Position numbers and translations under genes: made by a program. The notes beneath the pieces were generated by a model. That model saw nothing but the letters and a program-made list of their open reading frames with translations. It ran no database searches and was not told where the DNA came from. From positions 1 through 64,000 of the forward strand of contig NZ_AMGM01000010.1 in assembly GCF_000298295.1 (NCBI RefSeq): 64,000 nt of DNA. The letters are read 5' to 3'. Position 1 is the first letter of the stretch. Each line of letters begins with the position of its first letter. This document shows, piece by piece, positions 17,839 through 27,560 of the stretch. This DNA is from Cecembia lonarensis LW9 (GTDB lineage Bacteria; Bacteroidota; Bacteroidia; Cytophagales; Cyclobacteriaceae).

Positions 17839-17854
17839 ACGAAATCGATTTCGT
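17839..17854. promoter_or_regulatory. LacI-type operator, site 1
   Basis: ACGAAATCGATTTCGT is a perfect 16-bp palindrome with the central CG expected for LacI-family operators. It is 94 bp before the large GH2 start and 86 bp before the DUF1080 start, so one bound repressor could control both directions. Two similar sites lie at 21411 and 27463. Confidence 0.75.
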
Positions 17855-17940
17855 AAGTATTGGCTGTAGTAATTAGAAATTTTGGGTGAAATAAAGAATT
17901 TCAACACATTGGAAATTTACTAACACTTAAACCCCAAAAA

Positions 17941-19329
17941 ATGAAACCAAAATATTTTAGCTACTTTCTCATTAGTCTTGCGATGGGGCTATTTTCTTGT
18001 CAAACCAGTACAAATGATAAAAAAGAAGAAAACTGGACCAATTTATTCAATGGCGAAACCCTGGACGGTTGGAAAGTTGTGGGCGGCAAAGCAGAATTTG
18101 AAGTGAAAAATGGAGAAATCATAGGCTATGCAGTAGCCAATACACCAAATACCTTTTTGATTACAGAGATGGATTATTCCGACTTTATCTTGGAATTGGA
18201 ATTGAAAATTGAAGATCTGAGCAGCAACTCAGGGGTAATGGCAAGGGGACAGTTTGATCCAACAGCCAGAGATGGACAAGGGTTGGTATATGGTTATCAG
18301 ATAGAAGCCGACCCCAGCCCAAGGGCTTGGTCAGGTGGCTTATATGATGAACAAAGAAGGGGTTGGCTGTATCCTTTGGACCTTAATCCAGCGGCCAAAG
18401 CTGCTTTTAAAATGGGTGAATGGAACCATTACCGCATTGAAGCCATAGGCAATGAAATCAAGTCCTGGATCAACGGACAGGAAGTAGCCTATGTGGTCGA
18501 TGACATGGACAGTAAAGGGCATATTGGACTTCAGGTCCATAGCATCAGAAGTGCAGAAGATGAAGGAAACAAAACTTATTTTAGGAATATCCGCATTCAG
18601 ACAGATAACCTGCAACCTAAACCCTTTACTGGGGATGTTTTCGTGGTCAGCACAGGCCTAAATGAGTTGACTGAATTAGAAGAAAACAATGGTTGGAGGT
18701 TACTTTTCAATGGAGAAAATACTACAGGTTGGAAGGCTGCTTACAAGGAGGAATTCCCCTCTGAGGGATGGTTTGTCCAGGACGGCATTCTTACCATCAA
18801 AGCTTCTGATGGCAGCGAGTCCATGAGCTATGGGGACATTGTCACTACAGAGAAATTCAGTGCCTTTGATTTGGCCTTTGATTTCAAATTTACAGAAGGA
18901 GCCAATTCCGGTGTTAAATATTTTGTTACCTTGAGTGAAGGAAATGTGGGTTCAGCCATTGGCTTGGAGTATCAGATCCTTGACGATGAGCGCCATCCAG
19001 ATGCCAAAATGGGCCGTGAAGGCAATAGAACCTTGGCTTCCCTGTATGACCTGATCAAAGCCGATAAAAACCCTAGATTTATAAAGGGACCCGGTGAATG
19101 GAACAAAGGAAGATTGGTTGTTTATCCGGACAACAGGGTAGAACATTACCTCAACGGGGTGAAAGTTGTAGAGTACCTGAGGGGCTCTCAAGCCTACAGG
19201 GAACTGGTGGCGAAAAGCAAATACCATATCTGGGAAAACTTTGGAGAGGCAGAAGAAGGATATATTCTGCTTCAGGACCATGGTGATGAAGTGCATTTTA
19301 AGAACATAAAAATCAGGACATTACAATAA
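17941..19329 (+). CDS. lipoprotein with two DUF1080 (3-keto-glycoside hydrolase-type) domains
   Basis: A 462-residue lipoprotein (lipobox LFSC, Cys20). Two tandem DUF1080/PF06439 domains are visible: residues about 32-220, starting WTNLFNGETLDGWKV, and about 245-460, starting WRLLFNGENTTGWKA. The fold is a concanavalin-like jelly roll. Members of this family have been shown to cleave 3-keto-glycosides after a Gfo/Idh/MocA enzyme oxidises C3, and such an enzyme starts 13 bp downstream. Whether both domains are catalytic, or one only binds sugar, cannot be told. The gene shares the LacI-type operator with the GH2 operon. Confidence 0.88.
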   Translation: MKPKYFSYFLISLAMGLFSCQTSTNDKKEENWTNLFNGETLDGWKVVGGKAEFEVKNGEIIGYAVANTPNTFLITEMDYSDFILELELKIEDLSSNSGVMARGQFDPTARDGQGLVYGYQIEADPSPRAWSGGLYDEQRRGWLYPLDLNPAAKAAFKMGEWNHYRIEAIGNEIKSWINGQEVAYVVDDMDSKGHIGLQVHSIRSAEDEGNKTYFRNIRIQTDNLQPKPFTGDVFVVSTGLNELTELEENNGWRLLFNGENTTGWKAAYKEEFPSEGWFVQDGILTIKASDGSESMSYGDIVTTEKFSAFDLAFDFKFTEGANSGVKYFVTLSEGNVGSAIGLEYQILDDERHPDAKMGREGNRTLASLYDLIKADKNPRFIKGPGEWNKGRLVVYPDNRVEHYLNGVKVVEYLRGSQAYRELVAKSKYHIWENFGEAEEGYILLQDHGDEVHFKNIKIRTLQ

Positions 19330-19342
19330 AATCCTTAACGAA

Positions 19343-20692
19343 ATGGACAAAGAAATGAACAATCGAAGGGAGTTTTTGAAAAAATCCACCTTAGCTACAG
19401 TAGGGCTCTCTTCCTTGGGTGCACTGGGCTTTTCTGCCAAGAGCTATGGCAATATCATTGGAGCCAACGACAGCATGCAGGTGGCTATTGCAGGTCTTGG
19501 AAGAAGATTAGGCGCCTTTTACGCTCCAATTGCCAGAAAGGAAAGCAATGTACGCTTACACACCCTATGCGATGTGATGGAATCCCAGCGAACCAAGGCT
19601 GCTTCCAGTTTTTCAAAACACATCGACTACAGTCCCCTGTTGGAAAACAGCATCATAAAGGTCATCGAAAACAAAGAGATCGATGTACTGATCAATGCTA
19701 CTCCAGACCATTGGCATGCACCGGGGACATGGATGGCTGTAGCCGCAGGAAAACATGTGTATGTGGAAAAACCCTGCAGCCATAATCCCAGAGAAGGAGA
19801 ATTGCTGATTGAATTCAAAAACAAGTACAATAAGGTCATTCAAATGGGAAACCAGCAAAGATCCTCTTACCATACCATTGAAATCATCAAAGAAATCCAT
19901 GATGGTGCCATAGGGAAGCCCTACCGAGCAGTGGCTTTTTATGCCAATAATAGAGGACGGGTTCCCAACCAAGTGGAGCAAGCTCCTCCAGTAGGATTGG
20001 ACTGGGAATTATTCCAAGGTCCTGCACCAAGAAGAAAATATACCCATGATACCTGGGACTACAATTGGCATTGGTATGGATGGGACTATGGAACAGCAGA
20101 AACAGGCAATAATGCCACCCATGAACTGGATGTTGCCAGATGGGCACTTGAGGTAGAGTTTCCTAACCATGTTGGGGTAGATGCTGGTAAATACCATTTT
20201 TTGGATGATGGCTGGGACATGTACGATACCATGTATGCCACTTTCAAGTTTGACGATGATAAAACTATCGTTTGGGATGGACAAAGCCGCAATGGTTACT
20301 TGACTTATGGGGCTGATAGGGGTACCATCATATATGGTACAGAAGGTTCTGTTTTTGTCAATAGAGGCCTTTATAGGCTTTTTGACAAAGGAGGAAAAAT
20401 GATCCGTGAAGTCAAATCAAGAGGAGAAGAAGGCAGCACCAACTTAGGTGGTGGGGGCGATAACACCACAGACCATGTGGTCAATTTCTTTGAGGCTATC
20501 CGAGGGAAGCAGAAACAAAATTCCACCATTGAAGAAGGCGCAGTATCCACTTTGCTCTGTCATCTGGCCAATATTTCTTACAGGATTGGGGAAAACTTTG
20601 ACTGTAATCCAGCCAATGGCCATATCTATAACCGAAAAGGTATGGAGCTTTGGTCCAGAGAATATGAGAAAGGATGGGAGCCCAAACTTTAA
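19343..20692 (+). CDS. Tat-exported Gfo/Idh/MocA family oxidoreductase
   Basis: A 449-residue NAD(P)-dependent sugar oxidoreductase. The N-terminus NNRREFLKKS plus hydrophobic stretch is a twin-arginine leader, so the enzyme is exported folded with its cofactor. The dinucleotide fold starts near MQVAIAGLGRR, and YVEKPCSHN carries the conserved catalytic Lys of the EKP motif. The family oxidises or reduces hydroxyls on sugars, commonly at C3. Its tight pairing with the DUF1080 gene suggests oxidation to a 3-keto-glycoside that DUF1080 then cleaves. The electron acceptor in the periplasm is unknown. Confidence 0.9.
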   Translation: MDKEMNNRREFLKKSTLATVGLSSLGALGFSAKSYGNIIGANDSMQVAIAGLGRRLGAFYAPIARKESNVRLHTLCDVMESQRTKAASSFSKHIDYSPLLENSIIKVIENKEIDVLINATPDHWHAPGTWMAVAAGKHVYVEKPCSHNPREGELLIEFKNKYNKVIQMGNQQRSSYHTIEIIKEIHDGAIGKPYRAVAFYANNRGRVPNQVEQAPPVGLDWELFQGPAPRRKYTHDTWDYNWHWYGWDYGTAETGNNATHELDVARWALEVEFPNHVGVDAGKYHFLDDGWDMYDTMYATFKFDDDKTIVWDGQSRNGYLTYGADRGTIIYGTEGSVFVNRGLYRLFDKGGKMIREVKSRGEEGSTNLGGGGDNTTDHVVNFFEAIRGKQKQNSTIEEGAVSTLLCHLANISYRIGENFDCNPANGHIYNRKGMELWSREYEKGWEPKL

Positions 20693-20735
20693 ATGGAAAG
20701 AATTTTGGTATATAATTTCTCATAACAATACATCC

Positions 20736-20766
20736 AAAAAAGGCTGCTTTTTAGACAGCCTTTTTT
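20736..20766. terminator. bidirectional terminator
   Basis: Perfect 11-bp arms AAAAAAGGCTG (20736-20746) and CAGCCTTTTTT (20756-20766). It ends the DUF1080/Gfo-Idh transcript and abuts the tail of the SRPBCC remnant on the other strand. Confidence 0.85.
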
Positions 20767-21299
20767 AGCTTTCCATAATTTCTTTTAACCTGTTCAGACC
20801 AAAATCTAAATTCTCTCCTACCATTTTCCCATATTCATTATCAAAAGCAAGACTTTCATGGGGTTATTCATTTTGCCAACAAAATTCCATTTCACCAATG
20901 TCGCATTATCATTAAGTAAAGTGGTAGTGATAAAGGCTACAGATCTAGACTCGAAAGGCTTTATAAACCACAATTCATAATCGATCCTTTCTCTATCTAT
21001 GATTCCAATTATTTCCTGTACTCCCTCCCCCAACTCATCATTTCCTTTCCAAGAGAATATGAATCCAATGGTTCCATCCGTTCCATTATATAATGTTTTT
21101 TGGTTTGGGTCTAAGGTTGCCCATTTGCTAAAATTTTGTTGGTCTTTTAGATGTTTCACATCATCAAAATCATTACATAAGATTTTTTTAATATTTACCA
21201 CTCTTTCTTCAACATAATCTCTAGCTGTAGAAAGTGACAATATGAAGGGAATAGTAATCAAAAGAATAGTTGTTCCTAAAATTTTTTTTAAATTTTCAT
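20765..21299 (-). pseudogene. SRPBCC family protein, broken by two frameshifts
   Basis: A central frame encodes a membrane-leader SRPBCC (START/polyketide-cyclase-like) protein with family features such as HLKDQQNFSKWATLDPNQ and RIDYELWFIKPFES. That frame has no natural start and stops abruptly after NMGKW. The ATG at 21299 reads MKI and would continue as LKKILGTT if one base were added in the T/A run just after it. At the other end one extra A near 20825 restores MVGENLDFGLNRLKEIMES before a TAA at 20765-20767. With both bases restored the length is exactly 179 codons, the family's usual size. Either it is a decayed gene or two homopolymer sequencing errors are present. Confidence 0.7.
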
Positions 21300-21410
21300 A
21301 GTGTTGGTTGATTTTGGGTGAAAATATATACCGCAAACCATTGAATTTCAATAAGTATAAGTAATCGTATTGTAAGCTCAAACTTATAATTTTTATTATG
21401 TTTTTTGTAA

Positions 21411-21426
21411 GTGCAATCGATTCCGT
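21411..21426. promoter_or_regulatory. LacI-type operator, site 2
   Basis: GTGCAATCGATTCCGT matches the perfect site at 17839 in 12 of 16 positions, including the AATCGATT core. It lies 172 bp before the SusC gene. Confidence 0.6.
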
Positions 21427-21510
21427 AAAATAAAAACAGAAACAAGTCGCTTTTCGGAATTATTTTACAAATTTCGGTAAATCAACATAATAAGATAATC
21501 CATTTTATAG

Positions 21511-21530
21511 GGAATATAAAATAATATTCC
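21511..21530. promoter_or_regulatory. inverted repeat upstream of susC-like gene
   Basis: GGAATAT, six bases, then ATATTCC: perfect 7-bp arms 69 bp before the SusC ATG. It could be a second regulator site or a leader hairpin; nothing identifies the binding protein. Confidence 0.35.
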
Positions 21531-21598
21531 AAGGAGTATCTTTTTGTCTAATCTAAATATAGACCAACCTTTTAATTAAACAATAAACCTAAAATTCT

Positions 21599-24500
21599 AT
21601 GAAACGGAAGTTTTACCAGATTGCAGGATGTTTACTGTTCCTGTTAATTCTGCACCAACAAAGCTTTGGACAAAGCAGAGTTGTCCAAGGAAAAATTACA
21701 GATGATACCGGTGAACCCATTCCCGGAGCCACAGTGCTTTTGAAAGGAACTACCTCTGGTACTGCAGCGGATTTGGATGGGAATTATTCCATCACAGCAC
21801 CTGAAACAGGAGTTCTTATCTTCTCTTTCATCGGTTTTATGCCAATGGAAGTAACCGTTGGCAATCAAAGCACCATCAATGTAACTTTAAAACAAGACCT
21901 TTCTGATTTGGAAGAGGTAATTGTAGTAGGTTATGGTACCCAAAAGAAAAGCCAACTAACAGGTGCTATTTCTTCAGTTGGTGCCAAAGAAATTCAAGAA
22001 TTGCCGATATCCAATGCGAGGCAGGCCTTACAAGGAAGAGCTGCCGGTGTGGATGTTACAATAGCAGGTAGTAAACCTGGAGCAGGTCCTCAGGTTAGGA
22101 TACGGGGTAGAAGGTCATTTACAGCGGGCAATGATCCCTTGTACGTAGTAGATAATATTCCCATAGTTGGAAATATTGATGATATCAACCCCCAGGATAT
22201 TGTATCAATGGAAATCTTAAAAGATGCCTCAGCTACAGCAATTTACGGTTCCAGAGGAGCTAATGGTGTAGTACTTGTAACTACCAGAAGAGGTAATGTC
22301 GGAAAAACTGTTGTTTCCTTCGACATGTTTACTGGTTTTAACGAATCTCTGGGCAGGATTGAGGTTTTTGATGGACCACAATTTGCCGAATATAAAAGAG
22401 AATCAAGAAGAGCCACTGGTAATTATCCAGAAGGCCCTGCAACGCCAGAGGCAGATGCCACATTGTTTGAGCCCGTTGAATTGGATGGAATAGCTAGGGG
22501 AAGAACCACAGATTATGTTGGGGCTTTATTAAGAACTGGAGTAATACAAAATTATCAAGTAGGTGTTCAAGGCGGAAGTGATAAAACCACATTTTTTGTT
22601 TCTGGAAACTACTTTAAAGAAACGGGAGTAGTAAAAAATCAGGATTTTTCCAGGTATACTTTTAGAATAAATTTAGATCATAAAATTACTGATAAAATTT
22701 CAATAGGAACTTCGACGCTTTTGGTAAATAGTTTGAGAAATGGGGAAAACTTCAATCCAATCGGAGGGGCCATGCAGGAAAACCCCTTGGGTATCCCTTT
22801 TGATGAAAACGGAAATTTGATATTCCTACCGACTAACGATGGCTTAAGAACAAACCCTTTTGCTGAAATCGTACCGGGAGCACAATTAGATGAGGTTCAC
22901 AGATACAGAATGTTCAACAGTATCTACGGCGTATATAAAATAACTGATAACCTGACTTTCAGGACAAATTTTGGCCCGGATTTCTCCTTCCAAAGGGCGG
23001 GTAGATTTACAGGATCACAAACCAATGCCAGAAGGGGGGCACCTCCAACAGGCAGTATCAACGAAAGATGGGATTTCAATTATACTTTGGAAAACATCCT
23101 TACCTATGATAAGAAAATGGGTGACCATGCTTTGAATTTGACGGGACTCCAGGCCATCCAGCAAGACCGGTCAGAAAGAACCTCAATTTCTGTATTGGGA
23201 ATTCCGGCGGCTTCTCAGCTTTACCATAGATTGGGTGATGCAAGTCAGATTACAGGTGCCAACACAGATTTGATTGAATGGGCACTCTTATCCTACATGG
23301 GCCGTATCAATTACAGCTATAAAGAAAAATATTTACTGACTGCAACAATGCGGGCAGATGGTTCTTCACGGTTTGGTGCGAATACTAAATTTGGCTATTT
23401 CCCATCCGTTGCATTTGGATGGAATATTACCAATGAACCATTCTTGGTAAACTCAGGGATTGATTTATTAAAGTTCAGAGCAAGTTACGGATCTATTGGA
23501 AATCAGGCCATATTTCCTTATCAAACCCAGCCATTACTTGGTAGAACGGTATATGCTTTTGGTACTACGCCAGCATTCGGGTATAGACCCAGTACCATTG
23601 GAAACCCTGATTTGAGATGGGAATCCAGTACTACCTTGAATATAGGTTTGGATTTTGGAATATTTCAGGGAAAATTGGGAGGTAGCTTGGAATTTTACCA
23701 AACAGAAACCAGTAACTTATTGGCACCGCAGCCATTACCCAATTCCATTGGTTTTGGTGCTTTTACGACCAATATTGGGGTCACTAGAAATACTGGATTT
23801 GAAGTCACTTTGAACTCTATCAACATAGATAAATCGAGGTTCAGATGGTCCACTGACTTGATATTCAATACAAATAGAGAGCAAATCCTCAGTTTGGCCA
23901 ATGGAAGAGTAGACGATATTGCTGCAGGAAGATTTATCGGACAGCCGATCACAGTTTTTTATGATTTGAAAAAAGTAGGCATTTGGCAGACTAATGAGGC
24001 TGATGTAGCAGCCTCTTTTGGAGATAGGCCTGGAGAGATAAAAATTGAAGATTTTAACGGTGACGGCAGAATCAATGCGGATGATAGACAAATTTTAGGT
24101 TCTCCTGTTCCTAGGTTCATCCTAGGCGTTACCAATAGATTTACCTATGACAACTTTGATTTTTCCTTCTTTGTATTTGCAAGGGTGGGGCAAATGTTAC
24201 GTAGTCAGTTCCATGATGCCAATAATTCCCTCTTTGGAAGGTACAATAATTTGGCCATTGATTACTGGACTCCCAATAATCCGACCAATGATTTTCCAAG
24301 ACCCAATCAGAATCAGGAAAGGCCTAAGTATGCATCTTCTATGACTTATTTTGACGGAAGTTTTGTAAAAATCAGGAACATTAATTTTGGATATACATTT
24401 CCAAATGTAGTTACCAAAAGGATGAAAATGGAAAGTTTAAGGATCTATTCCAGTATTCAGCAACCATTCATTTTCGCAGAATACAGATCTAGGTATAAAG

Positions 24501-24616
24501 GTATTGATCCAGAGACCTTTATTGACAGTGAACAGGGAATAGAAGGTGGTGCAGTAAGTGCCAATGTGGCACCGGCCATTACCACTTATACCATTGGAAT
24601 TAATGCAAGATTTTAA
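21599..24616 (+). CDS. SusC/RagA family TonB-dependent outer-membrane transporter
   Basis: 1005 residues. A signal peptide (ending QQSFGQ) is followed by a carboxypeptidase-regulatory-like domain (GKITDDTGEPIPGATVLLKG, about 29-105), the TonB-box-like DLEEVIVVGYGTQKKS, a plug domain (about 115-230) and a 22-strand beta barrel ending in INARF. It imports oligosaccharides across the outer membrane using TonB energy, with SusD as the lid. The SusD partner starts 18 bp downstream. An operator-like palindrome 172 bp upstream ties it to the local LacI regulator. It is of ordinary length and intact. Confidence 0.96.
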   Translation: MKRKFYQIAGCLLFLLILHQQSFGQSRVVQGKITDDTGEPIPGATVLLKGTTSGTAADLDGNYSITAPETGVLIFSFIGFMPMEVTVGNQSTINVTLKQDLSDLEEVIVVGYGTQKKSQLTGAISSVGAKEIQELPISNARQALQGRAAGVDVTIAGSKPGAGPQVRIRGRRSFTAGNDPLYVVDNIPIVGNIDDINPQDIVSMEILKDASATAIYGSRGANGVVLVTTRRGNVGKTVVSFDMFTGFNESLGRIEVFDGPQFAEYKRESRRATGNYPEGPATPEADATLFEPVELDGIARGRTTDYVGALLRTGVIQNYQVGVQGGSDKTTFFVSGNYFKETGVVKNQDFSRYTFRINLDHKITDKISIGTSTLLVNSLRNGENFNPIGGAMQENPLGIPFDENGNLIFLPTNDGLRTNPFAEIVPGAQLDEVHRYRMFNSIYGVYKITDNLTFRTNFGPDFSFQRAGRFTGSQTNARRGAPPTGSINERWDFNYTLENILTYDKKMGDHALNLTGLQAIQQDRSERTSISVLGIPAASQLYHRLGDASQITGANTDLIEWALLSYMGRINYSYKEKYLLTATMRADGSSRFGANTKFGYFPSVAFGWNITNEPFLVNSGIDLLKFRASYGSIGNQAIFPYQTQPLLGRTVYAFGTTPAFGYRPSTIGNPDLRWESSTTLNIGLDFGIFQGKLGGSLEFYQTETSNLLAPQPLPNSIGFGAFTTNIGVTRNTGFEVTLNSINIDKSRFRWSTDLIFNTNREQILSLANGRVDDIAAGRFIGQPITVFYDLKKVGIWQTNEADVAASFGDRPGEIKIEDFNGDGRINADDRQILGSPVPRFILGVTNRFTYDNFDFSFFVFARVGQMLRSQFHDANNSLFGRYNNLAIDYWTPNNPTNDFPRPNQNQERPKYASSMTYFDGSFVKIRNINFGYTFPNVVTKRMKMESLRIYSSIQQPFIFAEYRSRYKGIDPETFIDSEQGIEGGAVSANVAPAITTYTIGINARF

Positions 24617-24633
24617 TTTCAAATAAAAGAGCC

Positions 24634-26304
24634 ATGAAAAAAATAAATAACATAAAACTAAATTATATAAAGCTGTTCACAGTAATCAGTTTGTTAACAG
24701 GTGCTTTCTCATGCCAGGATATCTTGGAAGAAGATGTCATTTCGAGAATTGGCAATGATTATCTTAACACCCCTAATGGTTTTAATGATGGGGTTAATGC
24801 AGCGTATAGTACCCTAAGGATGTGGTATGGAACCGAAGCAGGTAACAACTTTACTGTTTTTGGTACTGACACCTACAGGATGGGTTCAGATGGCAGTTGG
24901 AAGTTTATCAACGAGTATACCAATCAGTTTGACTCAAGAACAGGCCAATTAAACCAAATTTGGGATGAATTTTACAGAGGAATCAACACCTGTAATGCAA
25001 TCATCGAAAGAGCTCCGGATGTACCTAATGTTCCAGATGCTACAAAAAGATTGCGGGTAGCTGAAGTAAAGTTCCTCCGAGCCCATCATTACTTTATTCT
25101 TGTTCAATTATTTGGTGGGGTTGACCTAAGACTTACCGAAACACTTGTTCCTACCAAAGAAGCTAGCAGAGCAAGTGTACCACAAATCTATGAGGCTATT
25201 ATTAGGGATCTTGAAGAGGCCATTGCCGATCTACTTCCTGAGATGAGGTCCAATAATTACGGTCGTGTCACGAGGCCAGCCGCAGAACATTTATTAGGCA
25301 AGGTCTATCTAACCAAAGCCACTTCAGAAGCAGGTTCACCTGATGACTACAGCAAGGCTGAAGTTTTGTTAAAAAAAGTAATTTCTGATTATGGCTTTAT
25401 CCTTCTTCCGGATTTTGAAGATGTGCATAGATTTAACAATGAAGTCAATGATGAAGTGATTTTTGCAGTCCAATACACAAGAGATCCTTTGACAAATGGA
25501 GGGGGCAACAATGGTCACGTTTTCTTCTTAATGGAATATGATATCCAGCCAGGTATGAGGAGAGATACCCAAAATGGCCGGCCATTTAAGAGATATCGTC
25601 CTACTGATTATACACTAAATGTAATCTTTGCAGATAGGGAAAATGATTCTCGGTATGACAAATCATTTAAGCATGTTTTCTTTTCCAACAGGCCAGGAAA
25701 TTTCAATACTACTTTTGATACTTCCAAACCTGAAGTTAGCTTCAGTGAGGGAGATACGGCCATCTATCTTCCAGGAGTAGAATGGTCTGAAGCAGAAAGG
25801 GCTGCAAAGCCTTATCAGGTACTCACTCCTAGCCTTTATACAGATAAGCTTTATCCAACGCTAAATAAATTCCTGGATCCAGGTAGAGCTGATCTGACAC
25901 AGTTTCAAGGAGGAAGAGATTACCTTGCCTTTAGACTGGCAGATACTTACTTAATGCTTGGAGAGGCATTGTTTAGGCAGGGCAAAACTGCAGAGGCTGT
26001 GGAAGCGATCAATACAGTCAGAAGGAGAGCTGCTTTTCCAGGCCGTGAGGCCCAAATGGAGATTACTGCTTCCCAATTGGATATGGAGTTTATCATGGAG
26101 GAAAGAGAGAGAGAACTTTTGGGTGAGCAGATGAGATGGTTGGACCTGAAGCGTTGGGGATTATTGGTAGAAAGAACAAGACTGCATAATCCAGATGCTG
26201 CTCCCAATATCAGAGATTTTCACATATTAAGACCTATTCCACAAAATCAGATTGATAGGGTTGACGGAGGAGAAAGTAGTTTCCCTCAAAATCCTGGGTA
26301 TTAA
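24634..26304 (+). CDS. SusD/RagB family glycan-binding lipoprotein
   Basis: 556 residues, lipobox AFSC with Cys near residue 27, so anchored at the cell surface. The tetratricopeptide-rich SusD fold shows the family signatures: WDEFYRGINTCNAIIERAP, VAEVKFLRAHHYFILVQLFGGV, and the late EERERELLGEQMRWLDLKRWG. It captures oligosaccharide and closes the SusC barrel. Ligand is not readable from sequence, but the uronate genes downstream suggest a uronic-acid-containing glycan. Confidence 0.96.
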   Translation: MKKINNIKLNYIKLFTVISLLTGAFSCQDILEEDVISRIGNDYLNTPNGFNDGVNAAYSTLRMWYGTEAGNNFTVFGTDTYRMGSDGSWKFINEYTNQFDSRTGQLNQIWDEFYRGINTCNAIIERAPDVPNVPDATKRLRVAEVKFLRAHHYFILVQLFGGVDLRLTETLVPTKEASRASVPQIYEAIIRDLEEAIADLLPEMRSNNYGRVTRPAAEHLLGKVYLTKATSEAGSPDDYSKAEVLLKKVISDYGFILLPDFEDVHRFNNEVNDEVIFAVQYTRDPLTNGGGNNGHVFFLMEYDIQPGMRRDTQNGRPFKRYRPTDYTLNVIFADRENDSRYDKSFKHVFFSNRPGNFNTTFDTSKPEVSFSEGDTAIYLPGVEWSEAERAAKPYQVLTPSLYTDKLYPTLNKFLDPGRADLTQFQGGRDYLAFRLADTYLMLGEALFRQGKTAEAVEAINTVRRRAAFPGREAQMEITASQLDMEFIMEERERELLGEQMRWLDLKRWGLLVERTRLHNPDAAPNIRDFHILRPIPQNQIDRVDGGESSFPQNPGY

Positions 26305-26315
26305 ATGTTTATTTT

Positions 26316-26348
26316 AAATAAGGCCAGTTTTCTGGACTGGCCTTATTT
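26316..26348. terminator. bidirectional terminator
   Basis: Arms AAATAAGGCCAG (from 26316) and CTGGCCTTATTT (to 26348) form a perfect stem. It fills the 44-bp gap between the convergent SusD and LacI genes and ends directly at the LacI stop. Confidence 0.85.
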
Positions 26349-27359
26349 CTATGATGATGTTCGCTTATGGAAAATGGACGGTATAGTGATAACTTGGTCT
26401 TCTATAGGAGATGGCTTGGTTTTAGTAAGCTTACTCATCAGCAATTTGGCACATTCCCGACCGATTTCCTGTGCTGGCTGGGATATGGTAGAAAGTGGTG
26501 GATCCAATAAATCCGCAATTTTCATATTGGAAAAGGTGATCAGTTTGATATCCTCAGGGATTCGAAGTTTGGTCTCTTTGATGGCCTGATAGGCTGTAAT
26601 GGCCAATTTTTCTACCGAAGAAAGTATTCCGTCAGGACGGTCCATTGGAAAAAGGAAGGATTTGAACAAATCTATATTTGGTTTTTCCTCTTGGGCACAG
26701 TGAATGACCCAATCTTCACTAAATGATAGATCAGAGGCCTTAACTGCATCCAAGTAACCTCTTAGGCGCTCTTTGCCAATGGTGATTTCCTTAGAAAGTA
26801 ACAAAAAATAAATTTTCTTACAGCCAATTTCAATTAAGTGATGTGCAGCATCAAAACCGCTTTGGTAATCATTGGTGATAAACTTGGTTGTCGGCAAATC
26901 CTGTGCAATTCTATCAAAGAAAATGATCGGAATGCCCTGTTTCTGAACTTGTTCCAAGTGCTCTGTGCTACTGGTCTGACTCGAAACAGACATCACAATG
27001 GCATCTACCCTTCCGCCCAACAGGTAGGAAATGATTTTTCTTTCCTGTTCAACGTCCTCATGGGAATTGTAAACCAGAAGATGATAACCGTATTGTTGGG
27101 TAATTTCCTCAATGCCATCGATCACCTGGGCGAAAAAGTTATTGATCCGCTCGGGAATGATTACCCCAATGGTTTTGCTTTTATGGGCCCTCAAACTTCG
27201 GGCATAGGGATTTGGCTGATAGTTGAGTTCCTTGGCCAATGACAATACCTTATCTTTGGTCTTTTGACTGATCTCGTAACTGTCATTCAAAGCTCTTGAA
27301 ACCGTGGAAGGTGCCATATTGAGTTTCTCCGCCAAATATTTGATATTTACTTTTGTCAT
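26349..27359 (-). CDS. LacI family transcriptional regulator
   Basis: A 336-residue regulator. The N-terminal helix-turn-helix (IKYLAEKLNMAPSTVSRALN, about 6-25) and the hinge helix (NPYARSLRAHKSKTIGVIIP) are intact, followed by a periplasmic-binding-protein-like effector domain. It is divergent from uxaC with an operator-like site between. Three related palindromes in this region make it the likely repressor of the GH2, SusCD and uronate genes. The inducer is probably a uronate intermediate or the oligosaccharide, by inference. Confidence 0.94.
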   Translation of the reverse strand: MTKVNIKYLAEKLNMAPSTVSRALNDSYEISQKTKDKVLSLAKELNYQPNPYARSLRAHKSKTIGVIIPERINNFFAQVIDGIEEITQQYGYHLLVYNSHEDVEQERKIISYLLGGRVDAIVMSVSSQTSSTEHLEQVQKQGIPIIFFDRIAQDLPTTKFITNDYQSGFDAAHHLIEIGCKKIYFLLLSKEITIGKERLRGYLDAVKASDLSFSEDWVIHCAQEEKPNIDLFKSFLFPMDRPDGILSSVEKLAITAYQAIKETKLRIPEDIKLITFSNMKIADLLDPPLSTISQPAQEIGRECAKLLMSKLTKTKPSPIEDQVITIPSIFHKRTSS

Positions 27360-27462
27360 TATGCCTGATCAAACTGTATAAGCCACACTTGATTTTATTC
27401 TCGAATGAAATATAATTATAAAAATACCAGTTTAGCCAATAATCAATTTGATAATTGTTTTA

Positions 27463-27478
27463 TCGAAAACGATTTCAC
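27463..27478. promoter_or_regulatory. LacI-type operator, site 3
   Basis: TCGAAAACGATTTCAC matches the perfect site at 17839 in 12 of 16 positions with the central CG kept. It lies in the 201-bp gap between the divergent lacI and uxaC genes and could repress both. Confidence 0.6.
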
Positions 27479-27560
27479 AATTAATTGTACTAAAATGGTT
27501 CAAATACTGCATATAAATCCTTAAAATTAGACTTGATAATCTTATTGACCTGTATTATAA

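Noticed and set aside
17746-17907. N-terminal extension of the large GH2 gene
   Set aside because: The extra 54 codons would span a perfect LacI-type operator and put a long Lys/Phe-rich segment before the export signal.
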